Source of the DNA: JBGTLU01 sp041743935
Lineage (GTDB): Bacteria; Bacteroidota; Bacteroidia; Sphingobacteriales; Sphingobacteriaceae
NCBI GenBank assembly: GCA_041743935.1
Contig: JBGTLU010000024.1
Location: 1 to 54,985 of the forward strand
Length of the DNA stretch: 54,985 nucleotides
Direction of reading: 5' to 3'
Positions within the stretch are counted from its first letter, which is position 1. Every line of letters begins with the position of its first letter. The notes under the pieces were generated by a model. It saw only the letters and a list, made by a program, of their open reading frames with translations. It did no database searches and had not been told where the DNA came from. Shown piece by piece: positions 16,371 to 26,115 of the stretch. Position numbers and translations under genes: made by a program.

Positions 16371-17714
16371 GTGTTTAAAAAAATATTAATAGCAAACCGA
16401 GGCGAAATTGCGTTACGAATAATTCGTACGTGTAAGGAAATGGGCATTAAAACAGTTGCCGTTTATTCCACAGCCGATCGCGATAGTTTACATGTTCGTT
16501 TTGCAGATGAGGCAGTATGCATTGGGCCTCCACCAAGTAAAGATTCGTATTTAAATATTCCAAACATCATTGCTGCAGCAGAAATTACCAATGCAGATGC
16601 TATACATCCGGGTTATGGATTTTTGTCAGAAAATTCGAAATTTTCTGCCATTTGCCGAGATCATGGAATAAAATTCATAGGTGCTACTCCCGAACAAATT
16701 AATGGCATGGGAGATAAAGCTTCAGCTAAAGACACCATGAAAAAAGCTGGGGTTCCTACTATACCAGGTTCAGATGGATTAATATCTTCAGTAGAAGAAG
16801 GCAAAAAAATTGCAAAAGTAATTGGTTATCCGATAATCATCAAAGCTACTGCTGGTGGTGGTGGAAGAGGGATGCGCATCATCTGGAAGGATGAAGAATT
16901 TGAAAAAGCATGGGACAGCGCAAGGCAAGAAGCAGGAGCAGCTTTTGGTAACGATGGTATCTATTTAGAAAAATTTATTGAAGACCCACGCCATATAGAA
17001 ATTCAGGTAGTTGGCGACCAATACGGAAAAGTTTGTCACCTTTCCGAACGTGATTGTTCCATCCAACGCCGTCATCAAAAATTAGCCGAAGAATCTCCAT
17101 CGCCATTTATGACCGATGAGCTACGCGAAAAAATGGGGCAAGCAGCCATTAAAGGTGCCATGGCAGTAAATTACGAAGGTGCTGGTACGGTTGAGTTTCT
17201 GGTAGATAAACATCGTAATTTTTACTTTATGGAGATGAACACTCGTATTCAAGTAGAGCATCCCGTAACAGAAGAAGTTATCAATTATGATTTAATAAAA
17301 GAGCAAATAAAAGTTGCAGCCGGAGTTCCAATTTCGGGCAGGTCATACATACCAACAATGCATGCCATAGAGTGCCGCATTAATGCCGAAGATCCTTACA
17401 ATAATTTTAGACCATCACCCGGAAAAATAACTTCTTTTCACTCACCAGGTGGTCATGGCGTGCGAGTTGATACTCATGTCTATGCGGGTTATGTAATCCC
17501 TCAGTATTATGATTCGATGATTGCTAAATTAATTACCGTAGCGCAAACCAGAGAAGAAGCCATACAAACCATGGAACGAGCGCTCGAAGAATTTATCATT
17601 GAAGGAATAAAAACTACCATTCCGTTTCACATTAAATTAATGAAAGATCCAAATTTTAGAGCAGGTAATTTTACCACTAAGTTTATGGATACTTTTGAAA
17701 TTGGAGAAGAATAA
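16371..17714 (+). CDS. accC: Acetyl-CoA carboxylase biotin carboxylase subunit
   Basis: AccC uses ATP and bicarbonate to carboxylate BCCP-biotin. The 447-residue product starts MFKKILIANRGEIALRIIRT and shows an ATP-grasp glycine-rich loop (ATAGGGGRGM, around 160-169). The catalytic segment SERDCSIQRRHQK and metal-binding EMNTRIQVEHPVTE are present, as is the C-terminal PDSMIAKL-type motif (here YDSMIAKL). The start is GTG 16371, as no ATG fits. Length is normal for a stand-alone biotin carboxylase rather than a fused propionyl-CoA subunit, and pairing with accB supports the acetyl-CoA role. Confidence 0.94.
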   Translation: MFKKILIANRGEIALRIIRTCKEMGIKTVAVYSTADRDSLHVRFADEAVCIGPPPSKDSYLNIPNIIAAAEITNADAIHPGYGFLSENSKFSAICRDHGIKFIGATPEQINGMGDKASAKDTMKKAGVPTIPGSDGLISSVEEGKKIAKVIGYPIIIKATAGGGGRGMRIIWKDEEFEKAWDSARQEAGAAFGNDGIYLEKFIEDPRHIEIQVVGDQYGKVCHLSERDCSIQRRHQKLAEESPSPFMTDELREKMGQAAIKGAMAVNYEGAGTVEFLVDKHRNFYFMEMNTRIQVEHPVTEEVINYDLIKEQIKVAAGVPISGRSYIPTMHAIECRINAEDPYNNFRPSPGKITSFHSPGGHGVRVDTHVYAGYVIPQYYDSMIAKLITVAQTREEAIQTMERALEEFIIEGIKTTIPFHIKLMKDPNFRAGNFTTKFMDTFEIGEE

Positions 17715-17821
17715 AACACGGAATCCGTTTAAGATAATACATTTTATAGGTGTGAATACACGCTACTATCTATTGCCGTTATTTATTCCCAAATTTGCAA
17801 TCATAAAATAATAAAAAATCA

Positions 17822-18697
17822 TTGGCTAACGAGCGCAGAAAAGGAATATTACAACGATTAAAAGGACAAAAAAGAACCGTAGAAGCCGAAATGTCTTTTT
17901 TTGACCATTTGAATGAATTACGTGGTCACCTAATTCGGTCGGTAATTGCTGTTTTCATTTTTACTGGCATTGCGTTTTACTTCAAAGAATTCATTTTTGA
18001 TAAAATCATCTTAGGCCCAAAAAACTTGGATTTTTGGACTTACCAAATGATGTGCAGATTGGCAGAGACCTTTAATTTTAAGGATTTCTGTATAGAAAAA
18101 ATCAATTTCATCATCATGAATACTGCCATTGCAGGGCAGTTTACCATACACATCACAACTTCAATCTATGCGGGAATTATTATTGCATTTCCTTATTTTG
18201 TATGGGAGATGTGGCGATTTATAAAACCGGCCTTACACGATACAGAAAGAAAAAGCTCCACAGGAATAGTAACCATTACTTCCCTTTTATTTATAACCGG
18301 TGTTTTATTTGGCTATTTTTTGATAGTACCTCTTACCATCACATTTCTTGGTTCGTACACAGTTAGTGATGAAATTATTAATCAAATCACTTTAGATTCC
18401 TATATTGGAACCATTTCTACCTTAACCTTAGGGTGTGGTATTACCTTTGAACTACCTATTGTCATCTATTTTCTATCCAAAATTGGCATGATGACACCCG
18501 AGTATATGCGTAAAAACAGGCGATATGCCATTGTATTAATATTAATAGTATCTGCATTTATTACTCCAAGCCCCGATGTGTTAACTCAACTAATTGTAGC
18601 AACACCCTTGTTTTTGTTGTTCGAAATAAGTATTTATGTTTCTGCTTGGGTAGTAAAAAAACGTAAACAAGCAGAACTAGATTTTTTTAACTCTTAA
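17822..18697 (+). CDS. tatC: Sec-independent protein translocase TatC
   Basis: TatC is the receptor for twin-arginine signal peptides in the inner membrane. The 291-residue protein has a charged N-terminus followed by EMSFFDHLNELRGHLIRS (about 23-40), which is the conserved cytosolic entry motif. It then has about six hydrophobic helices and a short basic tail. The frame is closed upstream by a stop at 17804, so TTG 17822 or an internal ATG (17891) are the choices. The TTG keeps an N-terminus usual for the phylum. No tatA or tatB is adjacent. It is followed after four bases by rpiB, so the two are likely co-transcribed. Confidence 0.93.
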   Translation: MANERRKGILQRLKGQKRTVEAEMSFFDHLNELRGHLIRSVIAVFIFTGIAFYFKEFIFDKIILGPKNLDFWTYQMMCRLAETFNFKDFCIEKINFIIMNTAIAGQFTIHITTSIYAGIIIAFPYFVWEMWRFIKPALHDTERKSSTGIVTITSLLFITGVLFGYFLIVPLTITFLGSYTVSDEIINQITLDSYIGTISTLTLGCGITFELPIVIYFLSKIGMMTPEYMRKNRRYAIVLILIVSAFITPSPDVLTQLIVATPLFLLFEISIYVSAWVVKKRKQAELDFFNS

Positions 18698-18701
18698 GCG
18701 T

Positions 18702-19130
18702 ATGAAAATTGCAATAGGTGGCGATCATGCCGGTTTCGATTACAAAGAAATTTTAATAAAAGAGTTAAAGGATGCAGGTCATGATGTAAAAGATTTTGGA
18801 CCTTATTCCACCGAATCTGTAGACTATCCGGATTATGTTCATCCCTTGGCAAAATCTATCCTTGCTGGTGAGTATGAATTAGGCATCTTATTATGTGGTA
18901 GTGCAAATGGAGTTGCCATTACAGCAAACAAACACAAAGGGATAAGAGCAGCAATAGCTTGGGAAAAAGAATTGGCCGTTTTGGCCCGAAGTCATAACAA
19001 TGCCAATATCTTATGTATTCCGGCCAGGTTTATATCCCTTGATAAAGCAATAGCGATAACGCAATGCTTTTTAACGGCACAATTTGAAGGCGGAAGACAT
19101 CAAACCCGAGTAGCAAAAATTGATTGCTAA
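18702..19130 (+). CDS. rpiB: Ribose-5-phosphate isomerase B
   Basis: RpiB interconverts ribose 5-phosphate and ribulose 5-phosphate in the pentose phosphate pathway. The 142-residue protein begins MKIAIGGDHAGFDYKE. It has the catalytic-cysteine segment GILLCGSANGVAI (about 63-75) and ends with HNNANILCIPARF, both RpiB/LacAB signatures. The phosphate-binding residues of the family (H and R in the C-terminal part) are present. The gene starts four bases after tatC and has no close downstream partner. A LacA/LacB role is unlikely as it is a lone single-chain gene of RpiB length. Confidence 0.93.
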   Translation: MKIAIGGDHAGFDYKEILIKELKDAGHDVKDFGPYSTESVDYPDYVHPLAKSILAGEYELGILLCGSANGVAITANKHKGIRAAIAWEKELAVLARSHNNANILCIPARFISLDKAIAITQCFLTAQFEGGRHQTRVAKIDC

Positions 19131-19197
19131 TAATTCTTATTGCTGTAATATTATTCATACAATAACCCAACTTTTCGCGATAGCAAAGACGTTTTCT

Positions 19198-19205
19198 TAT
19201 TTTCG
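19198..19205 (+). promoter_or_regulatory. -7 box upstream of the M28 peptidase gene
   Basis: TATTTTCG matches the TAnnTTCG variant and lies 26 bases before the ATG at 19232. No TTG lies at the optimal -33 distance. Confidence 0.45.
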
Positions 19206-19231
19206 GTTTTTAAACAAATCAAACTTTCCAA

Positions 19232-20803
19232 ATGAAGAAATTATTTTCCATCGTTATTGCATTAGTTTTACTAAGTGCAACGAGTATAGCACAAGACCCA
19301 ACGGCAATAAAATATGGCAAAACCATTACCGCCGAAGATCTTCGCAAACACCTAACTATTATAGCATCTGATGAATTTGAAGGTAGAGAAACCGGCACAA
19401 GGGGTATTGCTCTAGCCGAAGAATATATCTCCAATCATTTCAAAAATATTGGATTGAAAGGCCCGGTAAACGGTTCTTACTTTCAAAACGTTGAATTATT
19501 TAATGTTTCTGCTGGTAACAAATCCATAAAATCTGGCAACAACGAATTAAAATATGTAGATGATTTCTATTTCTTGAATGATGTTAACACATCTAAATTT
19601 AAAGCTTCAGAGGTGGTTTTTGTTGGATTTGGATTAGAATTAAATGAATATAACGAATTAAAAGGCCTGGATCTAAAAGGAAAAATAGTAGTTATGCTTG
19701 CTGGCGATCCATCATTTGAAGCCGGAGTTTCCAATGCAGAAAAGATGAATACAGCCATTGGAGAGTATGCGTTAACACGTAAAAAAATGGAAAACATCCG
19801 AGCAAAAAATCCTGCTGCCATTTTTATTTCTGACGAGAATGCCGAAAACAATATTCGTAGATTTAGAGCCTTTTTAGAAGGCAGTAGAATTGGTTTTAAA
19901 CCTGCAAGTACTGCTACCGCAATTCCTACCTTTTATTTAACTCCTGCAGCGCTTAACAAATTAATGGATGGCAAAATTAATCATGCCGATACCAAAGCTT
20001 CAATTAATAAAACAGGAAAATCTGTTTCGAAATCATTTAAAAAAGAAGTATCTGTTGATGTAAGCAGAAAATACGAGCTAATTGTAGCACGCAACGTATT
20101 AGGGTTTTTAGAAGGAACTGATTTAAAAGAAGAAGTTTTAGTAATAACTGCACACCACGATCACATTGGCATTAGTGCCGATGGCCAAATAAATAATGGC
20201 GCTGATGATGACGGTTCTGGCACAGTTGGCGTTTTAGAATTAGCAGAAGCATTTGCAAAAGCAAAAGCTGAAGGTAATGGTCCTCGCAGAAGTATTTTAT
20301 TTATGACCGTTACGGCCGAAGAAAAAGGATTGTTAGGTTCTCAATACTATTCAAATAATCCAATATTCCCGATAGAGAATACTGTTGCAAACTTAAATAT
20401 AGACATGATTGGAAGAATAGACAAAGATCATGTAAACGATTCTAACTATGTGTACATCATCGGTTCTGATAAACTCAGCACGGAGTTACATGCCATTGGT
20501 TTAGAAGCAAATGAAAAATACACCAACCTAAATCTGGATTTTAGATACAACGACCCAAAAGATCCAAATCGTTTCTACTACCGTTCTGATCATTATAATT
20601 TTGCCCGTTTAGGTATACCAATTATATTTTACTTTACAGGTGTTCACGAAGATTATCACAGACCTGGAGACGAAGCACATAAAATTGCATACGAAGTGCA
20701 AGAAAAAAGAGCTCAACTTGTTTTTTATACCGCTTGGATAATAGCAAATCGTGATAAACGCCCAGTTGTAGATGTTGAAAACGACTTCCCAGCTAATAGA
20801 TAA
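19232..20803 (+). CDS. Secreted M28 family zinc aminopeptidase-like peptidase
   Basis: This 523-residue exported metallopeptidase has a signal peptide of about 20 residues (cleavage near SIAQD). A protease-associated-type insert lies in the first half (about 125-235), before a C-terminal M28 catalytic domain. Zinc ligands and catalytic residues are visible: H308 (AHHDH), D325 (GADDDGSG), E363/E364 (TAEEKG), D391 (NIDMIG) and H476 (DYHRPGDE). Probably it trims peptides in the periplasm for nutrition, but substrate specificity is not determinable. It has its own -7 box and a strong terminator, so it is probably a single-gene unit. Confidence 0.9.
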   Translation: MKKLFSIVIALVLLSATSIAQDPTAIKYGKTITAEDLRKHLTIIASDEFEGRETGTRGIALAEEYISNHFKNIGLKGPVNGSYFQNVELFNVSAGNKSIKSGNNELKYVDDFYFLNDVNTSKFKASEVVFVGFGLELNEYNELKGLDLKGKIVVMLAGDPSFEAGVSNAEKMNTAIGEYALTRKKMENIRAKNPAAIFISDENAENNIRRFRAFLEGSRIGFKPASTATAIPTFYLTPAALNKLMDGKINHADTKASINKTGKSVSKSFKKEVSVDVSRKYELIVARNVLGFLEGTDLKEEVLVITAHHDHIGISADGQINNGADDDGSGTVGVLELAEAFAKAKAEGNGPRRSILFMTVTAEEKGLLGSQYYSNNPIFPIENTVANLNIDMIGRIDKDHVNDSNYVYIIGSDKLSTELHAIGLEANEKYTNLNLDFRYNDPKDPNRFYYRSDHYNFARLGIPIIFYFTGVHEDYHRPGDEAHKIAYEVQEKRAQLVFYTAWIIANRDKRPVVDVENDFPANR

Positions 20804-20825
20804 GATTTAAAAACTATTAATATTC

Positions 20826-20867
20826 CGCCAAATCTGAACCAAAAGTTGGATTTGGCGTTTTGTTTTT
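20826..20867 (+). terminator. Intrinsic terminator after the M28 peptidase gene
   Basis: CGCCAAATC (20826-20834) pairs perfectly with GATTTGGCG (20849-20857) and is followed by TTTTGTTTTT. A nine-base stem with a 14-base loop and a T-tract is a standard rho-independent terminator. It separates the peptidase from the lutB-like gene. Confidence 0.75.
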
Positions 20868-20882
20868 AGACTTTTACCATCG

Positions 20883-22259
20883 ATGAGCAATTTTGCAGAA
20901 GATTTCATAGAAACATCTAATACTATTTCTTTTGATGCCGAACATAGAAGAAAAATAAACTTCAACATTGGCAAATATGATGTTTCGGTTACAAAAGGAT
21001 TATCTAGAATTAACGACCTAGAAAATGCCAAAAAACGCGCGCACGTCATAAAATGGCGCACCATCGAAAATCTAGAAAAACACCTTCTGGAATTTGAATT
21101 AAATTTTAATCGAAAAGGCGGAAAAGTAATTTGGGCAAACACAAAAGAAGATGCTCAAAAAGAAATACTAAAAATCATAAAAAGAGCCAATGCTACTAAA
21201 GTAGTTAAAGCCAAATCCATGACGTGTGAAGAACTGGATTTAAACGAAGTTTTAGAACATAACGGCATTCAATCTTTAGAAACAGATTTAGGAGAATACA
21301 TTGTGCAGTTACTTGGTCAGAAACCTTATCACATCGTTACTCCTGCTATGCATTTATCTAAAGAAGATATTGCAAAATTATTTCACGAAAAATTTGGTAC
21401 GCCAATAGATGCAACGCCTGAACAGCTTACCCTAAAAGCTCGTGAACTATTACGCGATGAATATTTAAAAGCAGATGTTGGTATCTCGGGTGGTAATTTT
21501 TTAGTCGCTAATACTGGGAGTATTGCACTTACCGAAAACGAAGGAAATGCTAGACTAAGTACCACTTTTCCTAAGATTCATATTGCTATAGTTGGTATTG
21601 AAAAAATCATCCCTTCTTTGCATGATTTAGATCTATTTTGGCCATTACTAAGTACCCATGGAACGGGTCAAAATCTTACCGTATATAACTCTATTATTAG
21701 TGGCCCTAGGCAACCTGATGAAATGGATGGCCCCGAAGAAATGTACGTTGTTCTATTAGATAACGGCAGAACAAAATTATTAGCCCAAAAAGAACAGAGG
21801 CAAGGCCTGTATTGTATTAGATGTGGTGCCTGTTTAAATGCCTGCCCAATTTATAAAAACATTGGTGGCCATACCTACGAAACAACCTACAGCGGCCCTA
21901 TAGGTTCTATCATTACCCCTCATTTAAGAGGCATGCAACAATTCAAACATTTGAGTAATGCCTCTAGTTTATGCGGAAATTGCTCGGAAGTTTGTCCGGT
22001 AAAAATAGAAATCCACAAAATGCTTTTACTAAACCGAAGAGATGTAGTAGACAATCAATTTGCTACAAAAACCGAGATGTGGGGTTGGTTTTTTTGGAAA
22101 AGAGGAATGTTAAGTAGGAGAATGATAAATACTTTTGGAGGCAAATTCAAGAATTTTATACTTCGTAAATTCTTTGACGGTGCCTGGGGCAAACGCCGTA
22201 CTTTACCTGAAATTCCGATGGAGTCCTTTAATCAGCAATGGAAAAAGTTGAAAAAATAA
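20883..22259 (+). CDS. lutB: LutB-like iron-sulfur protein (lactate utilisation)
   Basis: This 458-residue protein has a LUD domain (about 60-300) and two ferredoxin-type 4Fe-4S sites (CIRCGACLNACPIYK near 305-320 and CGNCSEVCPVKI near 360-372). It matches LutB (YkgF), the electron-carrying subunit of the LutABC L-lactate dehydrogenase. In the genomes where it was characterised, lutA (Fe-S cysteine-rich protein) and lutC (LUD protein) are adjacent. Here they are not, so either they sit elsewhere or this protein serves another oxidoreductase. The start is ATG 20883, 16 bases after the peptidase terminator. Confidence 0.82.
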   Translation: MSNFAEDFIETSNTISFDAEHRRKINFNIGKYDVSVTKGLSRINDLENAKKRAHVIKWRTIENLEKHLLEFELNFNRKGGKVIWANTKEDAQKEILKIIKRANATKVVKAKSMTCEELDLNEVLEHNGIQSLETDLGEYIVQLLGQKPYHIVTPAMHLSKEDIAKLFHEKFGTPIDATPEQLTLKARELLRDEYLKADVGISGGNFLVANTGSIALTENEGNARLSTTFPKIHIAIVGIEKIIPSLHDLDLFWPLLSTHGTGQNLTVYNSIISGPRQPDEMDGPEEMYVVLLDNGRTKLLAQKEQRQGLYCIRCGACLNACPIYKNIGGHTYETTYSGPIGSIITPHLRGMQQFKHLSNASSLCGNCSEVCPVKIEIHKMLLLNRRDVVDNQFATKTEMWGWFFWKRGMLSRRMINTFGGKFKNFILRKFFDGAWGKRRTLPEIPMESFNQQWKKLKK

Positions 22260-22277
22260 TTTACCAAAAACGGATTC

Positions 22278-23282
22278 TCAACTTAGCCTATCTGCCATTA
22301 ATTTAATTTCTATAACTGGTGAGATTTGTTCGTATAGGATAGCATATACTGTGCGGCATATGGGCAATTCTACCTTGTGTTTTCTATTAATTTCATGCAA
22401 ACATTTTACTGCATAATACCCTTCGGCAACCATGTTCATTTCTAATTGTGCAGATTTTACCGAGTAACCTTTACCAATCATGTTCCCGAATGTGCGGTTT
22501 CTACTAAATTGAGAATAAGCAGTTACCAATAAATCTCCCAAATAGGCAGAATCATTAATGTCTCTTTGTATTGGATGCACGGCATCTACAAATCGTTTAA
22601 TTTCTTGTATGGCATTAGATATTAAAACCGCCTGGAAATTATCTCCATAACCCAAACCATGACAAATACCACTGGCTATCGCAAAAATATTTTTTAAAAC
22701 CGCCGCATATTCTGTCCCATAAATATCATCCGAAATGGTAGTGCGTATGTATCGGTTTGCTAATTTGGTCGCAATTAACTCAGCATTATTTTTATCCTGG
22801 CAAGCGATGGTAAGGTAAGATAGTTTCTCTAACGCTACTTCTTCTGCATGGCACGGACCTGCAACAACAGCTATGTTTTCAAAAGGTATATCATAATTTG
22901 CATGTAAAAACTCGCCTATAATAGAATTATCATCGGGCACAAAGCCTTTTATGGCTGATACTAAAATTTTATCTTTTAGATCGATAGCTGTAATTGCTTT
23001 TAAACAATCTTTAAGGAAGGCTGCCGGTACAGCTAAAATCACCACATCGGCTTCAGAAATTACCCATTGTAAATCATCCGAAACATTATTTGCAGGGATT
23101 TGGATTTGTGCAGAGCTTAAATATTTTGGATTATGACCAAACTTCTGGATGTGCTCAATAGCATCCTTATCCCGTAGCCACCAAAATAATTCTGTATTTT
23201 GCTGAGAACTTAAAATCTTTAAAAGTGCGGTAGCCCAGCTTCCACCCCCAATTACCGCTATTTTATTGCCGTGTTGTTTCAC
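22278..23282 (-). CDS. gpsA: Glycerol-3-phosphate dehydrogenase [NAD(P)+]
   Basis: GpsA makes sn-glycerol 3-phosphate from dihydroxyacetone phosphate, feeding the PlsX/PlsY route encoded at 13733. The 334-residue enzyme shows the NAD-binding motif IGGGSWATALLK (about 11-22). The second NAD segment is SAIKGFVPDD, and the catalytic lysine region is EYAAVLKNIFAIASGICHGLGYGDN (about 192-216). The start is GTG 23282, and no ATG is close. It lies 66 bases downstream of the efflux adaptor stop, and converges on the lutB-like gene with 18 bases between the stops. Confidence 0.94.
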   Translation of the reverse strand: MKQHGNKIAVIGGGSWATALLKILSSQQNTELFWWLRDKDAIEHIQKFGHNPKYLSSAQIQIPANNVSDDLQWVISEADVVILAVPAAFLKDCLKAITAIDLKDKILVSAIKGFVPDDNSIIGEFLHANYDIPFENIAVVAGPCHAEEVALEKLSYLTIACQDKNNAELIATKLANRYIRTTISDDIYGTEYAAVLKNIFAIASGICHGLGYGDNFQAVLISNAIQEIKRFVDAVHPIQRDINDSAYLGDLLVTAYSQFSRNRTFGNMIGKGYSVKSAQLEMNMVAEGYYAVKCLHEINRKHKVELPICRTVYAILYEQISPVIEIKLMADRLS

Positions 23283-23347
23283 AAAAGATTAATTACAATT
23301 GGTAAATATTTGCAATTTATCTTTTTATTTAAAAATTAATTTAATTT

Positions 23348-24661
23348 TTATTTGTTACCCGGACGTTCGAATAGTTTACTCTTATCCACCACTTTTACGT
23401 TGGTTCCCTCTTTTAGAGTTTTAGAAATAGCAATATATGGTGCGGTAATTACCTGCACTCCGTCTGCTAACCCTTTAATCTCAATGTACATATCATCCTG
23501 TATGCCGGTGGTAACTTGCTTACGAACTGCTTTGCCATTTTCTACTACAAAAACAACTTCCAATGGTTTTGCCGACAGGTTGGTGGCAGCAACCACGGTG
23601 TCTGTTTCTAATCGGGTCGTAACGGCTTGAATTGGAATAGCCAATGCATTTTTAGCAATTTCTGTTTGTATATCTACCGTTGCCGATAAGCCTGGCCTGA
23701 ACGGTGAAGCAGAAGTGGAAGTAATTAAATGTTGATAAGATTCGGGAAGAATTCTTATGCGTACAGAAAAATTTGTAACCTGATCTGCAGATAATCCTGT
23801 AATGTTAGCAGAACTGGCAATTTCTGTCACTATTCCCTTAAATTTTTTATCTAAAAATGCATCCACTTGTATGATGGATGTATCTCCTAATTTCACACGG
23901 TTAATATCATTTTCATTTACATCTACCCGTACTTCCATGGAGGTTAAATTAGAAATACGCATGAGTTCAGTTCCTGCCATTTGCGAAGTACCAACCACGC
24001 GTTCTCCACGCTCTACATTAAGTTTAGATACGGTGCCATCTACCGGTGCAAAAATGGTGGTACGAGAAAGGTTGTCTTGCGATTCGCGGACTGTAGCTTG
24101 CGCAGATGCAACATTAAATCTAGCCGCATTTACATTTTGCCTTGCGGCTTCTACATCTGCTTTCGCGGCTTCATAGCCTGCTAATGCTTGCTCAAATTCT
24201 GATGCTGAAATTACCTTATCCTCGTATAGTTTTTTTGTTCGAGCAAAACTTGTTTCGGTATTACGAAATTGTGCTTGTACTTGAGATAGACGTGCCTCAG
24301 CATTAGCCAAATTTGCTTTTATTTGATTTAATGCTGCGGTAGATCTGCTAAAACTTGACTCATAAATATCCGGGCGAATACGCAACAATAAATCTCCTTT
24401 TTTAACTTTTTGTCCTTCTTTAACATAAAGTTCGGTAATCTCACCAGATACATCGGGGCTAATTTTAACTTCTGTTTCTGGTTGAATTTTACCACTTGCT
24501 GATACCGTTTGTACGATAGTACGAGTAGAAACACTTTCTACCGAAACATTTACTTCTGCTGCACCGCCAAACCATCCGGCACTTTTTCCGATAATGGCAA
24601 TTACAACAAAAAGCAACACCGCTCCTATAAGATATTTTAAGGTATTAGATTTCTTTTTCAT
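23348..24661 (-). CDS. HlyD/MacA-type periplasmic adaptor of an efflux system
   Basis: This 437-residue membrane-fusion protein has an N-terminal membrane anchor (about 8-28). Its barrel-sandwich (lipoyl-like) halves lie near 55-90 and 200-225, split by a long coiled coil (about 95-195) rich in alanine and glutamine. A beta-barrel and membrane-proximal domain follow. It would link an inner-membrane transporter to the TolC-like protein encoded just upstream, two bases before its ATG. No ABC transporter or RND pump gene is beside them. The nearest candidate is the MacB-like permease 18 kb away, which lacks an adjacent ATPase. The substrate is unknown. Confidence 0.87.
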   Translation of the reverse strand: MKKKSNTLKYLIGAVLLFVVIAIIGKSAGWFGGAAEVNVSVESVSTRTIVQTVSASGKIQPETEVKISPDVSGEITELYVKEGQKVKKGDLLLRIRPDIYESSFSRSTAALNQIKANLANAEARLSQVQAQFRNTETSFARTKKLYEDKVISASEFEQALAGYEAAKADVEAARQNVNAARFNVASAQATVRESQDNLSRTTIFAPVDGTVSKLNVERGERVVGTSQMAGTELMRISNLTSMEVRVDVNENDINRVKLGDTSIIQVDAFLDKKFKGIVTEIASSANITGLSADQVTNFSVRIRILPESYQHLITSTSASPFRPGLSATVDIQTEIAKNALAIPIQAVTTRLETDTVVAATNLSAKPLEVVFVVENGKAVRKQVTTGIQDDMYIEIKGLADGVQVITAPYIAISKTLKEGTNVKVVDKSKLFERPGNK

Positions 24662-24663
24662 AA

Positions 24664-26079
24664 TTAAAATGTAATAGGTTTCCCCAAATAATAGTCAATG
24701 ACTTTGCTTTTAAATATTAAATCATATTTAGCTTGTAATGCATCTGTTTCTGCTCTTACCATGTTATTCTTAGCTATATTTAAATCCAATGCATTGATTA
24801 AACCAATTTCGAAACGTTGTAAACTAAACTCATAAGCTTGTTTTAACGATTCGAAACTACTTTGAGCAGAAAGCAATCTTTTTTCTGCTGCTTTTAAATC
24901 GAAAACCGCTTGCGAAACCGCAATACTTAAATTGGATTTAGCAATTTCTTCGTCCAACAAAGAACTTTGATAATTTATTCTGGCTCTGCGAACCGATGCG
25001 CGAGTTTGCCATCCATTGAAAATCGGAACCTGAAGTGTAATATTCAAACTTTGGTTAAAATTCTCGCTTATTTGATCTTTAAAAGGAGTAGTTTCTAATG
25101 AAGCCTGAAAACGAGGGGCTAGTACATTTTCGTTGGTGTTTTGGGTTACACCAATCACCTCAAACCCGTTTTGTTGCACACTCACTATCCGCTTTCTTCC
25201 ACTAGAAAAACCCGAAGCTAAATTACCACCTAAAAATATTCGCGGAGCATCGGCCCCTTTTGCAATTGCCCATGCTTTTTGAGCAGCTCTTCTTCTGAAC
25301 TCAGATAGTTTAATCTCTGGATTAATCAATAAAGCATCTTCGTAGACTGCCGTTGTATTAAAATCTGTTTCTATCTTATCTATGGCAATAGTTGCTGGTT
25401 GAGTTAAAACAAGTTCGTCGTTAATCGGGAAATTTAGAATCTGTTTTAAATTAAGAAGGGCAATATCCAATTGATTTTGAATGTTGATGAGATTAAATTC
25501 ATCTACCGAAACCTGAGCCCTAAACGTTGTTAAATCTCCAACAGTTAACGCTCCGGCATCAAACCTTTTTTGAGCGTTATCTAATTGTTGCTTGCTAATT
25601 AGTAATTGCGCATTGGAGTTTATAGTTAAATCTTGGTTGTAAAGAATTTGCAAAAAAAGCGAAATTACATTCAGCTGTACTTCATTCTTAATCCTGTCTA
25701 GATTGCTTTTATTGGCAAGTAAATTAAACCTTGCTTGAGCAATGGAATTAATTCGTTGGAAACCGGCAAACAAAGTGACGTTACTACTTAGCGAAAAACT
25801 ATTGGAATTGATTTGATCATTTACAAACAAGTTAGTTTGAGGGTCGATATTTCTGCCAAAATTATACCCTTGCGATGCACTTCCATTGAGTGAAGGCAAG
25901 AGGCTCAATTTACTTTGCATAAAATCTGCTTCGGCAATAGATTCAGAAAACTTAGCCTGTTTAATGCTCAAGTTATTTTCTAATGCATAAGCAATAGATT
26001 GCTCTAAATTCAACCTGGTTTGAGCAAATCCGGAAGATATTGTAGCGAATGAAAAAATAAATAGTAGTAGGTTTTTCAA
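24664..26079 (-). CDS. TolC-like outer membrane efflux channel
   Basis: This is an outer-membrane efflux protein of the TolC/OEP family, 471 residues from the chosen start. It has a signal peptide (MKNLLLFIFSFATISSGFAQ) followed by two repeats of long coiled helices, each with a beta-strand insert. I chose TTG 26079: a longer frame with TTG 26118 would begin inside the -7 element TACTTTTG (26116-26123), so it could not lie on the message. It is likely an operon with the HlyD-like adaptor, two bases downstream. Together they give the outer and periplasmic parts of a tripartite exporter. No drug or metal specificity is readable. Confidence 0.85.
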   Translation of the reverse strand: MKNLLLFIFSFATISSGFAQTRLNLEQSIAYALENNLSIKQAKFSESIAEADFMQSKLSLLPSLNGSASQGYNFGRNIDPQTNLFVNDQINSNSFSLSSNVTLFAGFQRINSIAQARFNLLANKSNLDRIKNEVQLNVISLFLQILYNQDLTINSNAQLLISKQQLDNAQKRFDAGALTVGDLTTFRAQVSVDEFNLINIQNQLDIALLNLKQILNFPINDELVLTQPATIAIDKIETDFNTTAVYEDALLINPEIKLSEFRRRAAQKAWAIAKGADAPRIFLGGNLASGFSSGRKRIVSVQQNGFEVIGVTQNTNENVLAPRFQASLETTPFKDQISENFNQSLNITLQVPIFNGWQTRASVRRARINYQSSLLDEEIAKSNLSIAVSQAVFDLKAAEKRLLSAQSSFESLKQAYEFSLQRFEIGLINALDLNIAKNNMVRAETDALQAKYDLIFKSKVIDYYLGKPITF

Positions 26080-26115
26080 TTCTTTGTGTTGTAGTTTAAA
26101 AGTAAAATTATTTCT

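Noticed and set aside
17749..17760. GTGT/ACAC hairpin between accC and tatC
   Set aside because: A four-base stem in AT-rich sequence without a T-tract is expected by chance.
24328..24534. Second open frame on the minus strand inside the HlyD-like gene
   Set aside because: It is out of frame with the adaptor and has no family resemblance.
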